The notes under the pieces are model-generated. The model had not been told where the DNA came from and ran no database searches. It saw only the letters and a program-made list of their open reading frames with translations. From Pseudogracilibacillus auburnensis (GTDB lineage: Bacteria; Bacillota; Bacilli; Bacillales; Amphibacillaceae): DNA of 50,995 bases. Positions 27,090 to 35,166 of this stretch are shown here, one piece after another; the stretch's first letter is position 1, and the number at the start of each line of letters is the position of its first letter. The translations under genes were made by a program, and so were the position numbers. The DNA is taken from assembly GCF_003201975.1 (NCBI RefSeq), contig NZ_QJJQ01000004.1, positions 192,780 through 243,774 on the forward strand. The letters run 5' to 3'.

Positions 27090-27329
27090 TCACGGGGTGT
27101 CTACCGTCAGGCAAGCAAATGCAATAAGAGAAGCTTCTAGGCTATCTAAAACAGTAGAATCTTTCGGTAAAGAAAAAGTTTCTTCTTCACGAATGACGGC
27201 ATTTTTATTCAGTCTTAATACAAAGAAATAACCATCGTCTGTCATTCGATCAAACCGTTGAGCAAGTAACATTAGTCCATATGCGGTATTCTTTACTATA
27301 TTTGGACAGGGAATCACCCGTACTTCCAT
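27090..27329 (-). CDS. Unrecognised small ORF or fragment next to ISLre2 remnant
   Basis: A 79-codon frame, MEVRVIPCPNIVKNTAYGLM..., with coding-like composition (many charged residues, two helices predicted from RFDRM and SLEASLIAFACL). I do not recognise it. There is no clear ribosome binding site before the ATG (only A/T-rich sequence), and its end abuts the truncated transposase, so it may be a piece of a gene broken by the insertion. Confidence 0.35.
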   Translation of the reverse strand: MEVRVIPCPNIVKNTAYGLMLLAQRFDRMTDDGYFFVLRLNKNAVIREEETFSLPKDSTVLDSLEASLIAFACLTVDTP

Positions 27330-27502
27330 TGTAAAGGATTTTTTTGCATAAAAACCTTATTAGCGTTCTTATTATTTTGAATTGACAGAACTAATTAATG
27401 CAACGCTAGTGCACATTTATATGAATATGTTGTGATAACAGTTCAATTTAACTGAAAGTTACTTATTGATTTTTAGCATATTTCATTTTTCTCTTTAAAC
27501 AT
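27330..27502. other. AT-rich gap before the M-box promoter
   Basis: No feature seen apart from a general AT-rich composition. Confidence 0.4.
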
Positions 27503-27532
27503 TTGACAGAATGATCATTTTACTGGTATATT
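27503..27532 (+). promoter_or_regulatory. Sigma-A promoter of the mgtE transcript
   Basis: TTGACA at 27503-27508 and TATATT at 27527-27532 with an 18-base spacer, about 30 bases before the M-box. Confidence 0.75.
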
Positions 27533-27561
27533 AGTAATTATGCTAAAAAAAAACATATTTT

Positions 27562-27730
27562 TCCTCGTTAGGTGAGGCTCCTATATGGAGGTAAGCTACT
27601 GCCCAGAAACGTCGAGAGACACCAATGGGTCAGCAGGAACGATCGACATAAGGTCGTTTCTAATGTAGCCGGTGAGAGAAATATTCTCGTATCCATGCCA
27701 TATAGTGCTAAAACTCAACGAAGGAGGATC
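27562..27730 (+). ncRNA. M-box (ykoK) magnesium riboswitch aptamer
   Basis: The conserved M-box blocks are all present in order: TTAGGTGAGGCTCCTATATG near 27568, CTACTGCCCAGAAACGTCGA near 27597, GAGACACCAATGGGTCAGCA near 27615, a GATCGACATAAGGTCG arm, TAATGTAGCCGGTGAGAGA, and CCATGCCATATAGTGCTAAA near 27693. P1 is formed by CCTCGTT and AACGAAGG. Mg2+ binding stabilises P1 and so favours the downstream terminator. It controls the mgtE genes that follow. Confidence 0.95.
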
Positions 27731-27756
27731 ATTTAGTGATGTCTATTATAAGATAT

Positions 27757-27787
27757 ACACCCTTCTTCGTTGAGGGGTGTTTTTTGT
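27757..27787 (+). terminator. M-box expression platform terminator
   Basis: ACACCC (27757-27762) and GGGTGT (27775-27780) form the terminator stem with a run of T. Its loop contains CTTCGTTGAG (27765-27774), which can instead pair perfectly with CTCAACGAAG (27714-27723), the 3' strand of P1. So when Mg2+ is low the antiterminator forms; when P1 is held by Mg2+ the terminator forms. Confidence 0.88.
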
Positions 27788-27865
27788 TTTTAGCAAAAAT
27801 GAGCATAAGATGTTGCGCAACGATCTTTTCCAAGCTCAAACATAATAGCTGGAGGTGATGGGAAT

Positions 27866-27970
27866 ATGGACAGTTCCCCCAGGGCGAAAATAAGAAATGT
27901 ATCTTGGCAATTGTATAAAAATTTGATGAAACAACCACTTCCCTTCATCGGATCGGGAGTGGACGACTAA
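27866..27970 (+). CDS. 34-residue leader ORF between M-box and mgtE
   Basis: MDSSPRAKIRNVSWQLYKNL... to ...GSGVDD, 34 codons. It has an unusually perfect site, GGAGGTGAT at 27851-27859, 6 bases before the ATG, and its stop is followed at once by the AAAGGAGG of mgtE, so the ribosomes would be coupled. It has no membrane segment; it is basic in the middle with Trp and Tyr. It is not a piece of the MgtE N domain that I can recognise. It may be a regulatory leader peptide or a small protein acting on MgtE. No data support either yet. Confidence 0.5.
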   Translation: MDSSPRAKIRNVSWQLYKNLMKQPLPFIGSGVDD

Positions 27971-27986
27971 AAGGAGGTCCACGCAT

Positions 27987-28988
27987 ATGCGTTATAATGG
28001 CAATGGAGTAATTGAAGCAGAAACAGCCGGATCGTTAATGAAAAAAGAGTTTATTACCATCCAAACTACATCTACGGTTGATGAGGCGATTATGCATCTA
28101 CGCGAAACAGTAGGAGAGATGAAAAATATTCATTATTTATATATTATTAATGAGTTTGATGGATTAGTTGGTGCACTATCGATTCGTGAATTATTAAGTG
28201 CAAATGGTTCAAAGCCTGTCACAGAAGTAATGGTAAAAAAATTAAGTACATTTACGGCAGACAAAGATCAAGAAAAGGTAGCAAGAATTTTCCAAGATAC
28301 AGATCTTGTTTCGATTCCAGTCGTAAATCGCCAAAATGTAATTCTTGGTGTTGTTCATGTAGAAGATATTTTAGATGTCATGCAACAAGAAGCTACAGAA
28401 GATATTCATAAAATGGCATCAGTTACAACCGCACCGCCGGCTTTAGAAGGTGGATTAATGGATGCCACTGTCGGTTTACTATATCGAAAAAGAATTGTTT
28501 GGTTAGTGATACTCGTTTTTATGAACGTTTTTTCTGGTGCTGGGATTGCACATTTTGAAGATATAATTGAAGCAAACATCGCGCTTGTATTTTTCCTACC
28601 TCTATTAGTTGATAGTGGTGGAAATGCTGGTTCTCAGTCCGCTACACTCGTCATTCGTGCAATGGCGATTGGTGATGTTAAAATAAGAGACTGGTTTAAG
28701 ATGTTTACAAAGGAAATAACTGTCGCAGCCGCTATGGGTTTCACCATGGCGTTAGCCGTATCCGTTGTAGGAGTTGTAAGAGGCGGGGTAGACATTGCAA
28801 TTGTCGTTGCATTAACGATGGCGCTTATTGTTGTCGTCGGAAGTGTTGTTGGGATGTCATTACCATTTATCTTTAAAAAGTTAAAATTAGACCCAGCAAC
28901 GGCAAGTGCTCCATTAATTACATCTCTTTGTGATATTGTCGGGGTATTAATCTACTTTGGAATTGCTGCTTGGTTTTTAAACCTATAA
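27987..28988 (+). CDS. mgtE: MgtE-family Mg2+ channel lacking the N domain
   Basis: A 333-residue MgtE (family usual about 450). It starts directly at the CBS pair: EAETAGSLMKKEFITIQTTSTVDEA matches the start of CBS1 in MgtE, and CBS2 follows to about 135. After the plug helix come five membrane segments (about 168-333) with the pore motif LPLLVDSGGNAGSQSATLV and the terminal-helix aspartate in SLCDIVG (D316), equal to the pore Asp432 of T. thermophilus MgtE. So the conducting part is intact, but the N-terminal superhelical gating domain is absent. The ATG has AAAGGAGG upstream, and no frame upstream encodes an N domain. It is under an M-box. Confidence 0.9.
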   Translation: MRYNGNGVIEAETAGSLMKKEFITIQTTSTVDEAIMHLRETVGEMKNIHYLYIINEFDGLVGALSIRELLSANGSKPVTEVMVKKLSTFTADKDQEKVARIFQDTDLVSIPVVNRQNVILGVVHVEDILDVMQQEATEDIHKMASVTTAPPALEGGLMDATVGLLYRKRIVWLVILVFMNVFSGAGIAHFEDIIEANIALVFFLPLLVDSGGNAGSQSATLVIRAMAIGDVKIRDWFKMFTKEITVAAAMGFTMALAVSVVGVVRGGVDIAIVVALTMALIVVVGSVVGMSLPFIFKKLKLDPATASAPLITSLCDIVGVLIYFGIAAWFLNL

Positions 28989-29001
28989 GGGGATGAAACT
29001 T

Positions 29002-29133
29002 ATGGAATGGTTTATGATCGTTATGATTATCTTGATCGGTTTTATTCCGATCGTTTATCGCATGAATCAACGTATTCATCAACTGGAGCTGAAAATTCAT
29101 GAAACAATGGCACAACTTAAGGTGAGAAAATAA
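29002..29133 (+). CDS. 43-residue single-span membrane protein
   Basis: MEWFMIVMIILIGFIPIVYRMNQ... then an amphipathic helix HQLELKIHETMAQLKVRK. One N-terminal membrane segment (about 4-20) and a short coiled-coil-like basic tail. AAGGGGATG site 7-8 bases before the ATG; starts 13 bases after mgtE stop, so probably in the same transcript. Function unknown. Small single-span proteins often modulate transporters. Confidence 0.65.
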   Translation: MEWFMIVMIILIGFIPIVYRMNQRIHQLELKIHETMAQLKVRK

Positions 29134-29219
29134 ATTCATTTATTTATTTTTAAAAATCAATTAAAACTATCAATATACTAAGTATTTAAAGAACAACAAT
29201 TAACTTTTGTGGCGCGGAT

Positions 29220-29268
29220 CGCCCCCGGCGAGTCGGGGCGTAGTAGTTGGGGTATTTTCCTACCCCAA
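29220..29268 (+). other. Two adjacent GC-rich hairpins in the mgtE operon
   Basis: CGCCCC/GGGGCG arms at 29220-29240 and TTGGGGTA/TACCCCAA (perfect 8 bp, 29247-29268). The tandem GC-rich stems stand out from their AT-rich surroundings. They could terminate, attenuate or protect mRNA between the two MgtE-family genes. A weaker AAAGATACC/GGTGTCTTT stem follows before 29340. Confidence 0.5.
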
Positions 29269-29356
29269 CAGATATCATTTTATAAAAGACCTTTTAAAAG
29301 ATACCTTATGGAAGAAAAGGGTGTCTTTTAAAAAGAAAAATAGGTAGGTGAAAGAA

Positions 29357-30670
29357 ATGAATCGAAAATGGGAGGAATGTCATGCTTATTTAATGCTTTA
29401 TTTACAAGGAGACGATCATCCAAAGTTTAGATCGACATTTTTTCAATGTCATTTAATTCATCGACTAGCATTTTTCAATGAATTAAAATTAGACGATCGC
29501 AAGCTTTTTTATATGATGATTGAGCCAGAAGAGTTTTCTTATCTTTTTATTAAAGTAAATAGCGAAAAGCAAAAAAAGATCATGACGGAGTTAGACGAAA
29601 GATATGTTGGCCGAATGTTAAACCATCTGCAACTACATGATCTCGTCCGCTTTTTAAGAAAGTTAGATCAACAAGATAGCGATTATTACATCGCTTTTAT
29701 GAGAAAGTCAAAAGTTCGTAAAATAAAATCAATGCTTTCATATGATGAGCACATGGCTGGTTCCATAATGACCATGGACTTTATTACAGCTAGTCCAAAT
29801 GAAACAGTTGAGAAGGTATTGAACCATATAAAAAAACAAGGGAAAAGAATCGAGACAATTTATTATATATATGTAGTTTCCGAATGGAATAGATTAATAG
29901 GAGTAATATCTTTACGTAGTTTACTGATTGCATCAAGTGAGCAAACATTGAAATTACTAATGAAAGAACAGGTCATTTCTGTGCGAGCCGATACACATAA
30001 TAAAATGATTGAGAAAATAGTATACGAGTATAGTTTACCCTATATTCCTGTAGTCTCTAAGAATAAAGAACTTTTAGGAGTTGTAATCGTTAATGATATG
30101 ACCCGATTAAAAGAAATACAGCAAAGTTATAATGAAGTGAAACGAAGAAAATTGATTAATCATTCTTTTCTTAAAAAACTTTGCGCATCCACGATGTTAA
30201 TCTGTTTGAATATTAGCTTTCTTTTCATATTAGCATACGCCAATTTCACGATGAAAAATACAACACTCTTGTTACTATTTAGCTTGTTATGTGCAGGAAT
30301 TGCAGGGGCATATGGTACCCAGGCAGTCTATGTTGTTTTTGATTTCTTTAGAAATAAGGCAAATTGTAATACAATTTTCAATCATATTGTTGTAAAAAAT
30401 GAGGTCTTAAAAGGATTAGTAATGACTATATCATGTAGTATATTTTCGGGAATAATTGTTTATAGTTTAACAAATGGAACTAGGCTAAGTATCGCAATTA
30501 GTGTCGCTTTATTTCTATCCATATTTAGTAGTACAGTTTCTGGTGTATTTCTCGCTTATTTTATGGGTAAGAAAAATGAATGTACTAAAAACCGTGTAGT
30601 ATCGATGAATACAGTCTTAACATCTATTGTTTGCTTTACGGCTACAATGAAATTGTTTCAATATATTTGA
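29357..30670 (+). CDS. Divergent MgtE-like protein with N and CBS domains but no pore aspartate
   Basis: A 437-residue protein with the MgtE plan: N-terminal helical domain (about 1-120), CBS pair (starting at HMAGSIMTMDFITASPNETVEKVL, about 130-250) and a five-segment membrane domain (about 280-437). The membrane signatures are lost: where MgtE has VDSGGNAGSQ it reads AGIAGAYGTQ, and the aspartate of the last helix is Phe in TSIVCFTATMK. So Mg2+ conduction by this chain alone is unlikely. ATG 29357 is preferred over GTG 29348, which lies in the AGGTAGGTG site. It follows the N-less MgtE and may be its partner or a regulator. The family call is firm; the role is inference. Confidence 0.75.
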   Translation: MNRKWEECHAYLMLYLQGDDHPKFRSTFFQCHLIHRLAFFNELKLDDRKLFYMMIEPEEFSYLFIKVNSEKQKKIMTELDERYVGRMLNHLQLHDLVRFLRKLDQQDSDYYIAFMRKSKVRKIKSMLSYDEHMAGSIMTMDFITASPNETVEKVLNHIKKQGKRIETIYYIYVVSEWNRLIGVISLRSLLIASSEQTLKLLMKEQVISVRADTHNKMIEKIVYEYSLPYIPVVSKNKELLGVVIVNDMTRLKEIQQSYNEVKRRKLINHSFLKKLCASTMLICLNISFLFILAYANFTMKNTTLLLLFSLLCAGIAGAYGTQAVYVVFDFFRNKANCNTIFNHIVVKNEVLKGLVMTISCSIFSGIIVYSLTNGTRLSIAISVALFLSIFSSTVSGVFLAYFMGKKNECTKNRVVSMNTVLTSIVCFTATMKLFQYI

Positions 30671-31118
30671 AAAATAGTATGTTAAAAGGGGAAAATAGGA
30701 GTTTTAAAGCGCTAACGAGCAAAGATAACGTCATGCATAAAATCACGAGAACATCGTTTTTAATGTATTTCCAAAAAGAAACTTACCAATGCTTAACGTT
30801 ATAGATGTGCAAGGCCGTTTTATCGACAAAGTCTTGCATATGCGATGGACTACTCTAGCTGAGCGAAAGTGGCTGACTTCAGCGGGAATAGCATAGTTAG
30901 TACATGGGCTAAGAGCTCTGGACTGCGCTTACGCTTGCCCTATGGAAAACCGTTTGTCGCAACAACTTGGATTGCGATTACCCGTCCCAACGTAGAAATT
31001 TGCCTCAGCACGTCCTGTGTTCTATGAATCGAAGACTGAAGCTGTGTCCGTAGGAAAGCATGTCATATTTTGCGAAAAAAACGGTAGGATGGAACGCATT
31101 TTAGTTGTTTAACAGACC
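30671..31118. repeat. GC-richer dispersed intergenic repeat (copy A)
   Basis: Non-coding block with motifs seen in other window repeats: CTAGCTGAGCGAAAGTGGCTGA, GCGGGAATAGC, GGACTGCGCTTACGCTTGCCC near 30917 and GCGAAAAAAACGG near 31070. The TGCGCTTAC-CG-CCC core recurs at 41.4-41.7 kb and 45.55-45.7 kb. Repeats of this composition are common between Bacillaceae genes. Confidence 0.6.
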
Positions 31119-31172
31119 CTAAATAAGATAGCCTCCTCTATTTAATCAGATAGGGGAGGCTATCTTATTTAG
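31119..31172. terminator. Very strong bidirectional terminator
   Basis: CTAAATAAGATAGCCTCC at 31119-31136 is the exact reverse complement of 31155-31172, and CCTCTAT/ATAGGGG extends the stem inwards. It overlaps the stop codon of the CDF gene on the minus strand. Confidence 0.88.
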
Positions 31173-32053
31173 TAAGGATTAATATGCACTAGGACATCTT
31201 CTACTTCTTGGTATTTTTCAATCAGTGTGCGTTTTGTTTCACTTGCAATATCATGCCCTTTTTTAACAGATAAATTTGGATCAACACTAATTTTAATATC
31301 GATGATAATATAGCTTCCATGTGTTCTTGCTAGTAACTGGTCAATGCGTCTTACTCCTTCAATCGCTAAGACAGTTTTTTTATACACTTCAACTTCGTCT
31401 TTCGACAGCACCTTTTCTAAAATAATAGTTGCAGATGTCCGGATCAGATGGTATCCGACTTTAATGACAATGAGGGAAACAATAATCCCCGCGATAGCAT
31501 CCCCATAAACGAGAAAAGGAATGTGAAAATGTTCACCTATAATGGCCAAACCAACCCCAATAAGTGCGGCGATAGAAGAAAGTGAATCAGAACGATGATG
31601 CCACGCTTCGGCGATTAGTGCAGAACTTTTATATTTTTTTCCTAACCAAAGCTTATAGTAAAATAAAACTTCTTTTATCAAAATGGACAGAGCTAAAATA
31701 ACTAACGCTAGAGCTCCGGGTGCTTGTGGAACTTCGCCAAAAAAGACTTTGATCGATGAGATACTTATTTCGACACCAACGATAATTAAAAGCAAAGCTA
31801 CGATAATGGATGCAATATTTTCAGCTTTACCGTGGCCATATGGATGTTCCTCATCAGGTGGCTTGTTCGCTATTTTTACTGCGAAGAGTACGACAATCGA
31901 ACCGACAATATCTGACGCTGAATGAAGTGCATCTGCCAATAGTGCCCGACTACCAGAAATAACCCCGCCGACAGCTTTTAAAATAGTTAATAGAAGATTT
32001 ACAATGATTCCAATCCATGTTGCGACAATAATGGGCTGTGAATTTTTTCGCAT
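31169..32053 (-). CDS. Cation diffusion facilitator (CDF) metal efflux protein
   Basis: A 294-residue CDF protein: six membrane segments and a C-terminal cytosolic domain (about 210-294). Metal-site motifs are ADALHSASD in segment 2 and AWHHRSDS (HxxxD) in segment 5, with PYGHGKAENI between segments 2 and 3. These proteins exchange H+ or K+ for Zn2+, Fe2+ or Mn2+. The frame opens at TTG 32062, immediately next to AAAGGG; the ATG at 32053 gives a 9-base gap. Its place between Mg2+ and Mn2+ genes suggests Mn2+ or Mg2+-linked efflux but specificity cannot be read. Confidence 0.88.
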   Translation of the reverse strand: MRKNSQPIIVATWIGIIVNLLLTILKAVGGVISGSRALLADALHSASDIVGSIVVLFAVKIANKPPDEEHPYGHGKAENIASIIVALLLIIVGVEISISSIKVFFGEVPQAPGALALVILALSILIKEVLFYYKLWLGKKYKSSALIAEAWHHRSDSLSSIAALIGVGLAIIGEHFHIPFLVYGDAIAGIIVSLIVIKVGYHLIRTSATIILEKVLSKDEVEVYKKTVLAIEGVRRIDQLLARTHGSYIIIDIKISVDPNLSVKKGHDIASETKRTLIEKYQEVEDVLVHINPY

Positions 32054-32288
32054 GAATGTCAACCCTTTCTATTCGATATATTTATCGTAACAGGTGAACC
32101 TCGTGTGGGTCTATAGCAACGTTGTTTACATAAAGAACATCAAAAGCATCTTGCAACTAATTTTCCCTTAGTAAAATCTCACATTAGTTTGAACGAAATC
32201 AAGTTTCTTCATGCAAAATGGCTTACGTGTCAAATGAAGGTAATCCTGTTACACTATGAAGTAGGTAGAAATTAGAGGAGGTATACAT

Positions 32289-33182
32289 ATGAAGTTACTT
32301 ACTTTTAATAAAAATGGAACACAAACACTGGGAGTGAAAGTCGAAGCAGGGGTAATTGATGTGGCCGCAGCTCTAGAAGCATCTCCAGATGAACAGATAG
32401 AAACAGATATTATGAATGTAATAGAGGGCGGTTCTGAAGCAATTGAACGTTTACGCCACTTTATTGAAGGGCTTGAGATAAGGGAAGATTATGTACTAAA
32501 TGAGGAAGAGATCAAATGGGAGCCAGCTGTAACACGACCGAAAAAAATAATTTGTGTAGGACTTAATTATAAAAAACATGCCGATGAAACGAAATCTCCT
32601 TATCCTAAAATTCCAATCCTGTTTAATAAGTTTGAAAATGCGTTAACTGGCCATTTAAGTGAAATTGTTGTCCCTCGAACAACAGAACGACTAGATCATG
32701 AAGTCGAACTTGGTATAGTAATCGGTAAAACGGCAAAACATGTGAGTGAAGAAGAAGCACTCGATTATGTGTTTGGCTATTGTACAACAAATGATTTATC
32801 GGCTCGCGATATTCAAAAAAGAGCTTCACAATGGATGACTGGTAAAACGAATGATGGGTTCGCACCTGTAGGGCCGTACATTGTCACAAAAGATGAGATT
32901 GAAAATCCAAATGACTTACAAATAACGACAACGGTAAATGGAGAAGTGAGACAAAATTCAAACACGGCTGATATGATTTTCAACTGCGAAGAACTGATTA
33001 GTTATATTTCTAAATATATGACATTAACGCCTGGTGATCTTATTATGACAGGTACTCCAGAGGGTGTTATTTTAGGTAGACCAATGGAAGAACGAGTCTA
33101 TTTACAGCCGGGAGATAAAATGACAGTTGAAGTGGAAAGGTTAGGAGCATTGACGAACACATTTGTAGAAGATGTTTTCTAA
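32289..33182 (+). CDS. Fumarylacetoacetate hydrolase-family protein
   Basis: A 297-residue FAH-family enzyme: small N-terminal domain (1-75), then the FAH fold beginning PKKIICVGLNYKKHADET. Metal ligands are the glutamates of DHEVELGIVIGK and the aspartate of NDLSARD; the lid KRASQWMTGKTNDGFAPVGP and LTPGDLIMTGTPEGV are conserved. Members hydrolyse or decarboxylate beta-keto acids (for instance YisK oxaloacetate decarboxylase in Bacillus). GAGGAGG precedes the ATG. Monocistronic. Confidence 0.9.
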   Translation: MKLLTFNKNGTQTLGVKVEAGVIDVAAALEASPDEQIETDIMNVIEGGSEAIERLRHFIEGLEIREDYVLNEEEIKWEPAVTRPKKIICVGLNYKKHADETKSPYPKIPILFNKFENALTGHLSEIVVPRTTERLDHEVELGIVIGKTAKHVSEEEALDYVFGYCTTNDLSARDIQKRASQWMTGKTNDGFAPVGPYIVTKDEIENPNDLQITTTVNGEVRQNSNTADMIFNCEELISYISKYMTLTPGDLIMTGTPEGVILGRPMEERVYLQPGDKMTVEVERLGALTNTFVEDVF

Positions 33183-33198
33183 GCAAAGCAAAAAAATC

Positions 33199-33226
33199 AC
33201 CTCTCAGGATACCCTGGGAGGTTTTT
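33199..33226 (+). terminator. Terminator of the FAH-family gene
   Basis: ACCTCTCAGG and CCTGGGAGGT arms with a 4-base loop, followed by TTTTT. Confidence 0.88.
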
Positions 33227-33391
33227 CATGTTTGAATTCCCTTATGTAAACTAAAATCATTTCAGCAAGTTTACAGGAGTTAATTTTTTTGCATAAATGA
33301 AACATAGTATAGCTGTACAAAAAAGTCAACTTTTTTACATAAATACAATGAACCTTTTAATAATAATTAGAAAAAAGATCCTTCCGAATGG

Positions 33392-33673
33392 TTAATAATA
33401 AGTCATCGTATCAACGAAAATGAGTAACATAAAAAGTAAGAATGCAATGATAGCAAAAAGTTGAAGAACTAAACCTACAATACTACATACTAAACCAGCA
33501 GTTGCTACTCCCTGGCCATTTTCATTCGTTGCCTTAATTTGTTTTGTAGCCTTTAGAGAAATAATGATTCCAATAATTCCAGTAATAAAACCGACAAATG
33601 GTATAGTTAAGGCTAAAGCCCCAAGTACTAGTGAAAGAATTGCATTACTATTTGTCTTCACTTCGTTTTCCAT
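33392..33673 (-). CDS. Small DUF4190-like membrane protein
   Basis: A 93-residue protein with two to three membrane segments. AILSLVLGALALTIPFVGFITGIIGIIISLKATKQIK then GVATAGLVCSIVGLVLQL is the usual DUF4190 layout. ATG 33673 is used because AAGGAGGG lies just upstream, inside the longer frame. Monocistronic; function unknown. Confidence 0.75.
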   Translation of the reverse strand: MENEVKTNSNAILSLVLGALALTIPFVGFITGIIGIIISLKATKQIKATNENGQGVATAGLVCSIVGLVLQLFAIIAFLLFMLLIFVDTMTYY

Positions 33674-33691
33674 ATGATCCCTCCTTAACAA

Positions 33692-34471
33692 AATTCATAC
33701 CCCAATCGACACATCCGTGCAAAGCAATAATTACTATGACCGATGTAGCGTTAGTTTCCATTTGATGTAATGATAATTCATATTATAAGGTTAAAGTGCT
33801 TAATTTTAAATAGTAGGTTAGAACTAAAGGGAATTTGGTTTTTTTCTGAATGGTCATGAGAACATAAGGAAACAAGTAAGAAGTAATGAAGAAAAATAGG
33901 CACGAAACATCATGTCTAAATCAATAATGACGTGACCAAATGATGAACCGACAGTTGTTAATGATTATTTATTTCCGATTGTGAATCATTAAAAATAATG
34001 AAGCAAAGAAATGGAAGAAGCATCTTTAACAGTAGAAGATACCATAGTAACTAGTGGAAGAAAATTTCTATCTGAAAAGACACAGTAGGGAAGGAAACAG
34101 AAGTTGATTTAAGCAAGATTCCAACAGTTGATGTTGAACCTCCGTTTGAAAGAGGACGGTAAATAAACAAACATACGAAAATTAAAATCATTGGAGCCCC
34201 TCGACGAGAATAAAGAAGCGTTTGAAGAAGAACTTGATCAGTTATTAAGACAAGAAACGAATAATATTGTTGTTAGAGTAAATGATACTTTAAGGAAGAA
34301 CTTCATGTGTGCGTAAATACTATTTGTAGTTAAGGAAGGCGAATGTACTGTTTCTTTGTTTATGTAGCAATGATTGAAAAAGGGTATTGAACTTTTCAAA
34401 CTAAGTTGGTCAGACCAAACTTATCAAATGTGTAAAAACAGCCAATTTGATTACGGTATATTATTTTGTAA
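33692..34471. pseudogene. Gene-poor stretch with decayed coding sequence
   Basis: About 780 bases without an intact gene. Short in-frame stretches look like gene remnants: VGKETEVDLSKIPTVDVEPP near 34080-34160 and LEPLDENKEAFEEELDQLLR near 34192-34315, the latter in a 41-codon frame ending at TAA. Neither is preceded by a full start region and I do not recognise the family. Confidence 0.35.
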
Positions 34472-34627
34472 GTGCGGAAATTTGCAGTCTATTGCGGAAA
34501 AATTATAGGAAAGTGCGTAAAATAGGTCTTGTTGCGGAAATTTTATACCAAAGTGCGTAAATATTTCTGAAACTGCGGAAAAATCTAGTGTGATCGCGAA
34601 AAAATAATAGGATAGTGCGTAAATTAG
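34472..34627. repeat. Eight-unit ~20-bp tandem repeat of TGCGKAAA
   Basis: Variants of TGCGGAAA or TGCGTAAA start at 34473, 34493, 34514, 34533, 34554, 34574, 34594 and 34616 (mean spacing 20.4). The AT-rich spacers differ. GTGCGTAAA and TTGCGGAAA units mostly alternate, giving a 41-base higher order. Spacing is close to two DNA turns, so all cores lie on one face. Confidence 0.75.
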
Positions 34628-34833
34628 GTAAGTCGTTGTTTTACGATTAGATCATCTTTGTGACTGATGATTTTGGGCACTCAGTTGATTTTGTTTTTTA
34701 AAATATGATCATCATTTGAACACATTTTAAACGAATTAGTGATGACTCACACCAGTTTAATTGACTTTATGATCATTCATCAGTAAACTATAGTTGTGTA
34801 AAATTATCTATACGGATTATATGAGGTGACGAA

Positions 34834-35115
34834 ATGATACAAGCAACATTAACGATCGGTGCTGTTTTGACTGTGGCATTACTTATTATAAGTATTATTC
34901 TCGTAAAAGTAACACCAAAGCAAAGCTATACTGCCTATTTCCCAGGATTTATTTTCTTTGCAGCAGGACTTATCTTATTATTATTCGCAACAATTCTCGA
35001 TAGAATCTGGATCATGGGTGCGGGTCTTGGTGGAATTGGAATTGCGTGTCTTTTTGCAGCAGCAGTAAGTTTAATGGTATCAGCTGTATTTGATACATAT
35101 AGACAAACAGTATAA
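34834..35115 (+). CDS. Small membrane protein, three segments
   Basis: A 93-residue hydrophobic protein with segments at about 5-24, 33-55 and 60-84 and a short polar tail. GAGGTGACGAA before the ATG is a good site. It may be related to YesK-like proteins but I am not sure. Monocistronic with its own terminator. Confidence 0.65.
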   Translation: MIQATLTIGAVLTVALLIISIILVKVTPKQSYTAYFPGFIFFAAGLILLLFATILDRIWIMGAGLGGIGIACLFAAAVSLMVSAVFDTYRQTV

Positions 35116-35125
35116 TAAAAAATGG

Positions 35126-35166
35126 AAGCTTGTAAACGGCCAAAAACCGGTTACAAGCTTTTTTAT
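35126..35166 (+). terminator. Rho-independent terminator
   Basis: AAGCTTGTAA and TTACAAGCTT are perfect arms with an inner CGG/CCG, followed by TTTTATT. Confidence 0.9.

Noticed and set aside
34472-34627. CRISPR array
   Set aside because: Cores are only 8-9 bases, the spacing is 20 bases and no cas gene is near.
34472-34627. Replication origin with DnaA boxes
   Set aside because: Cores do not match TTATNCACA, and no dnaA/dnaN genes are present.
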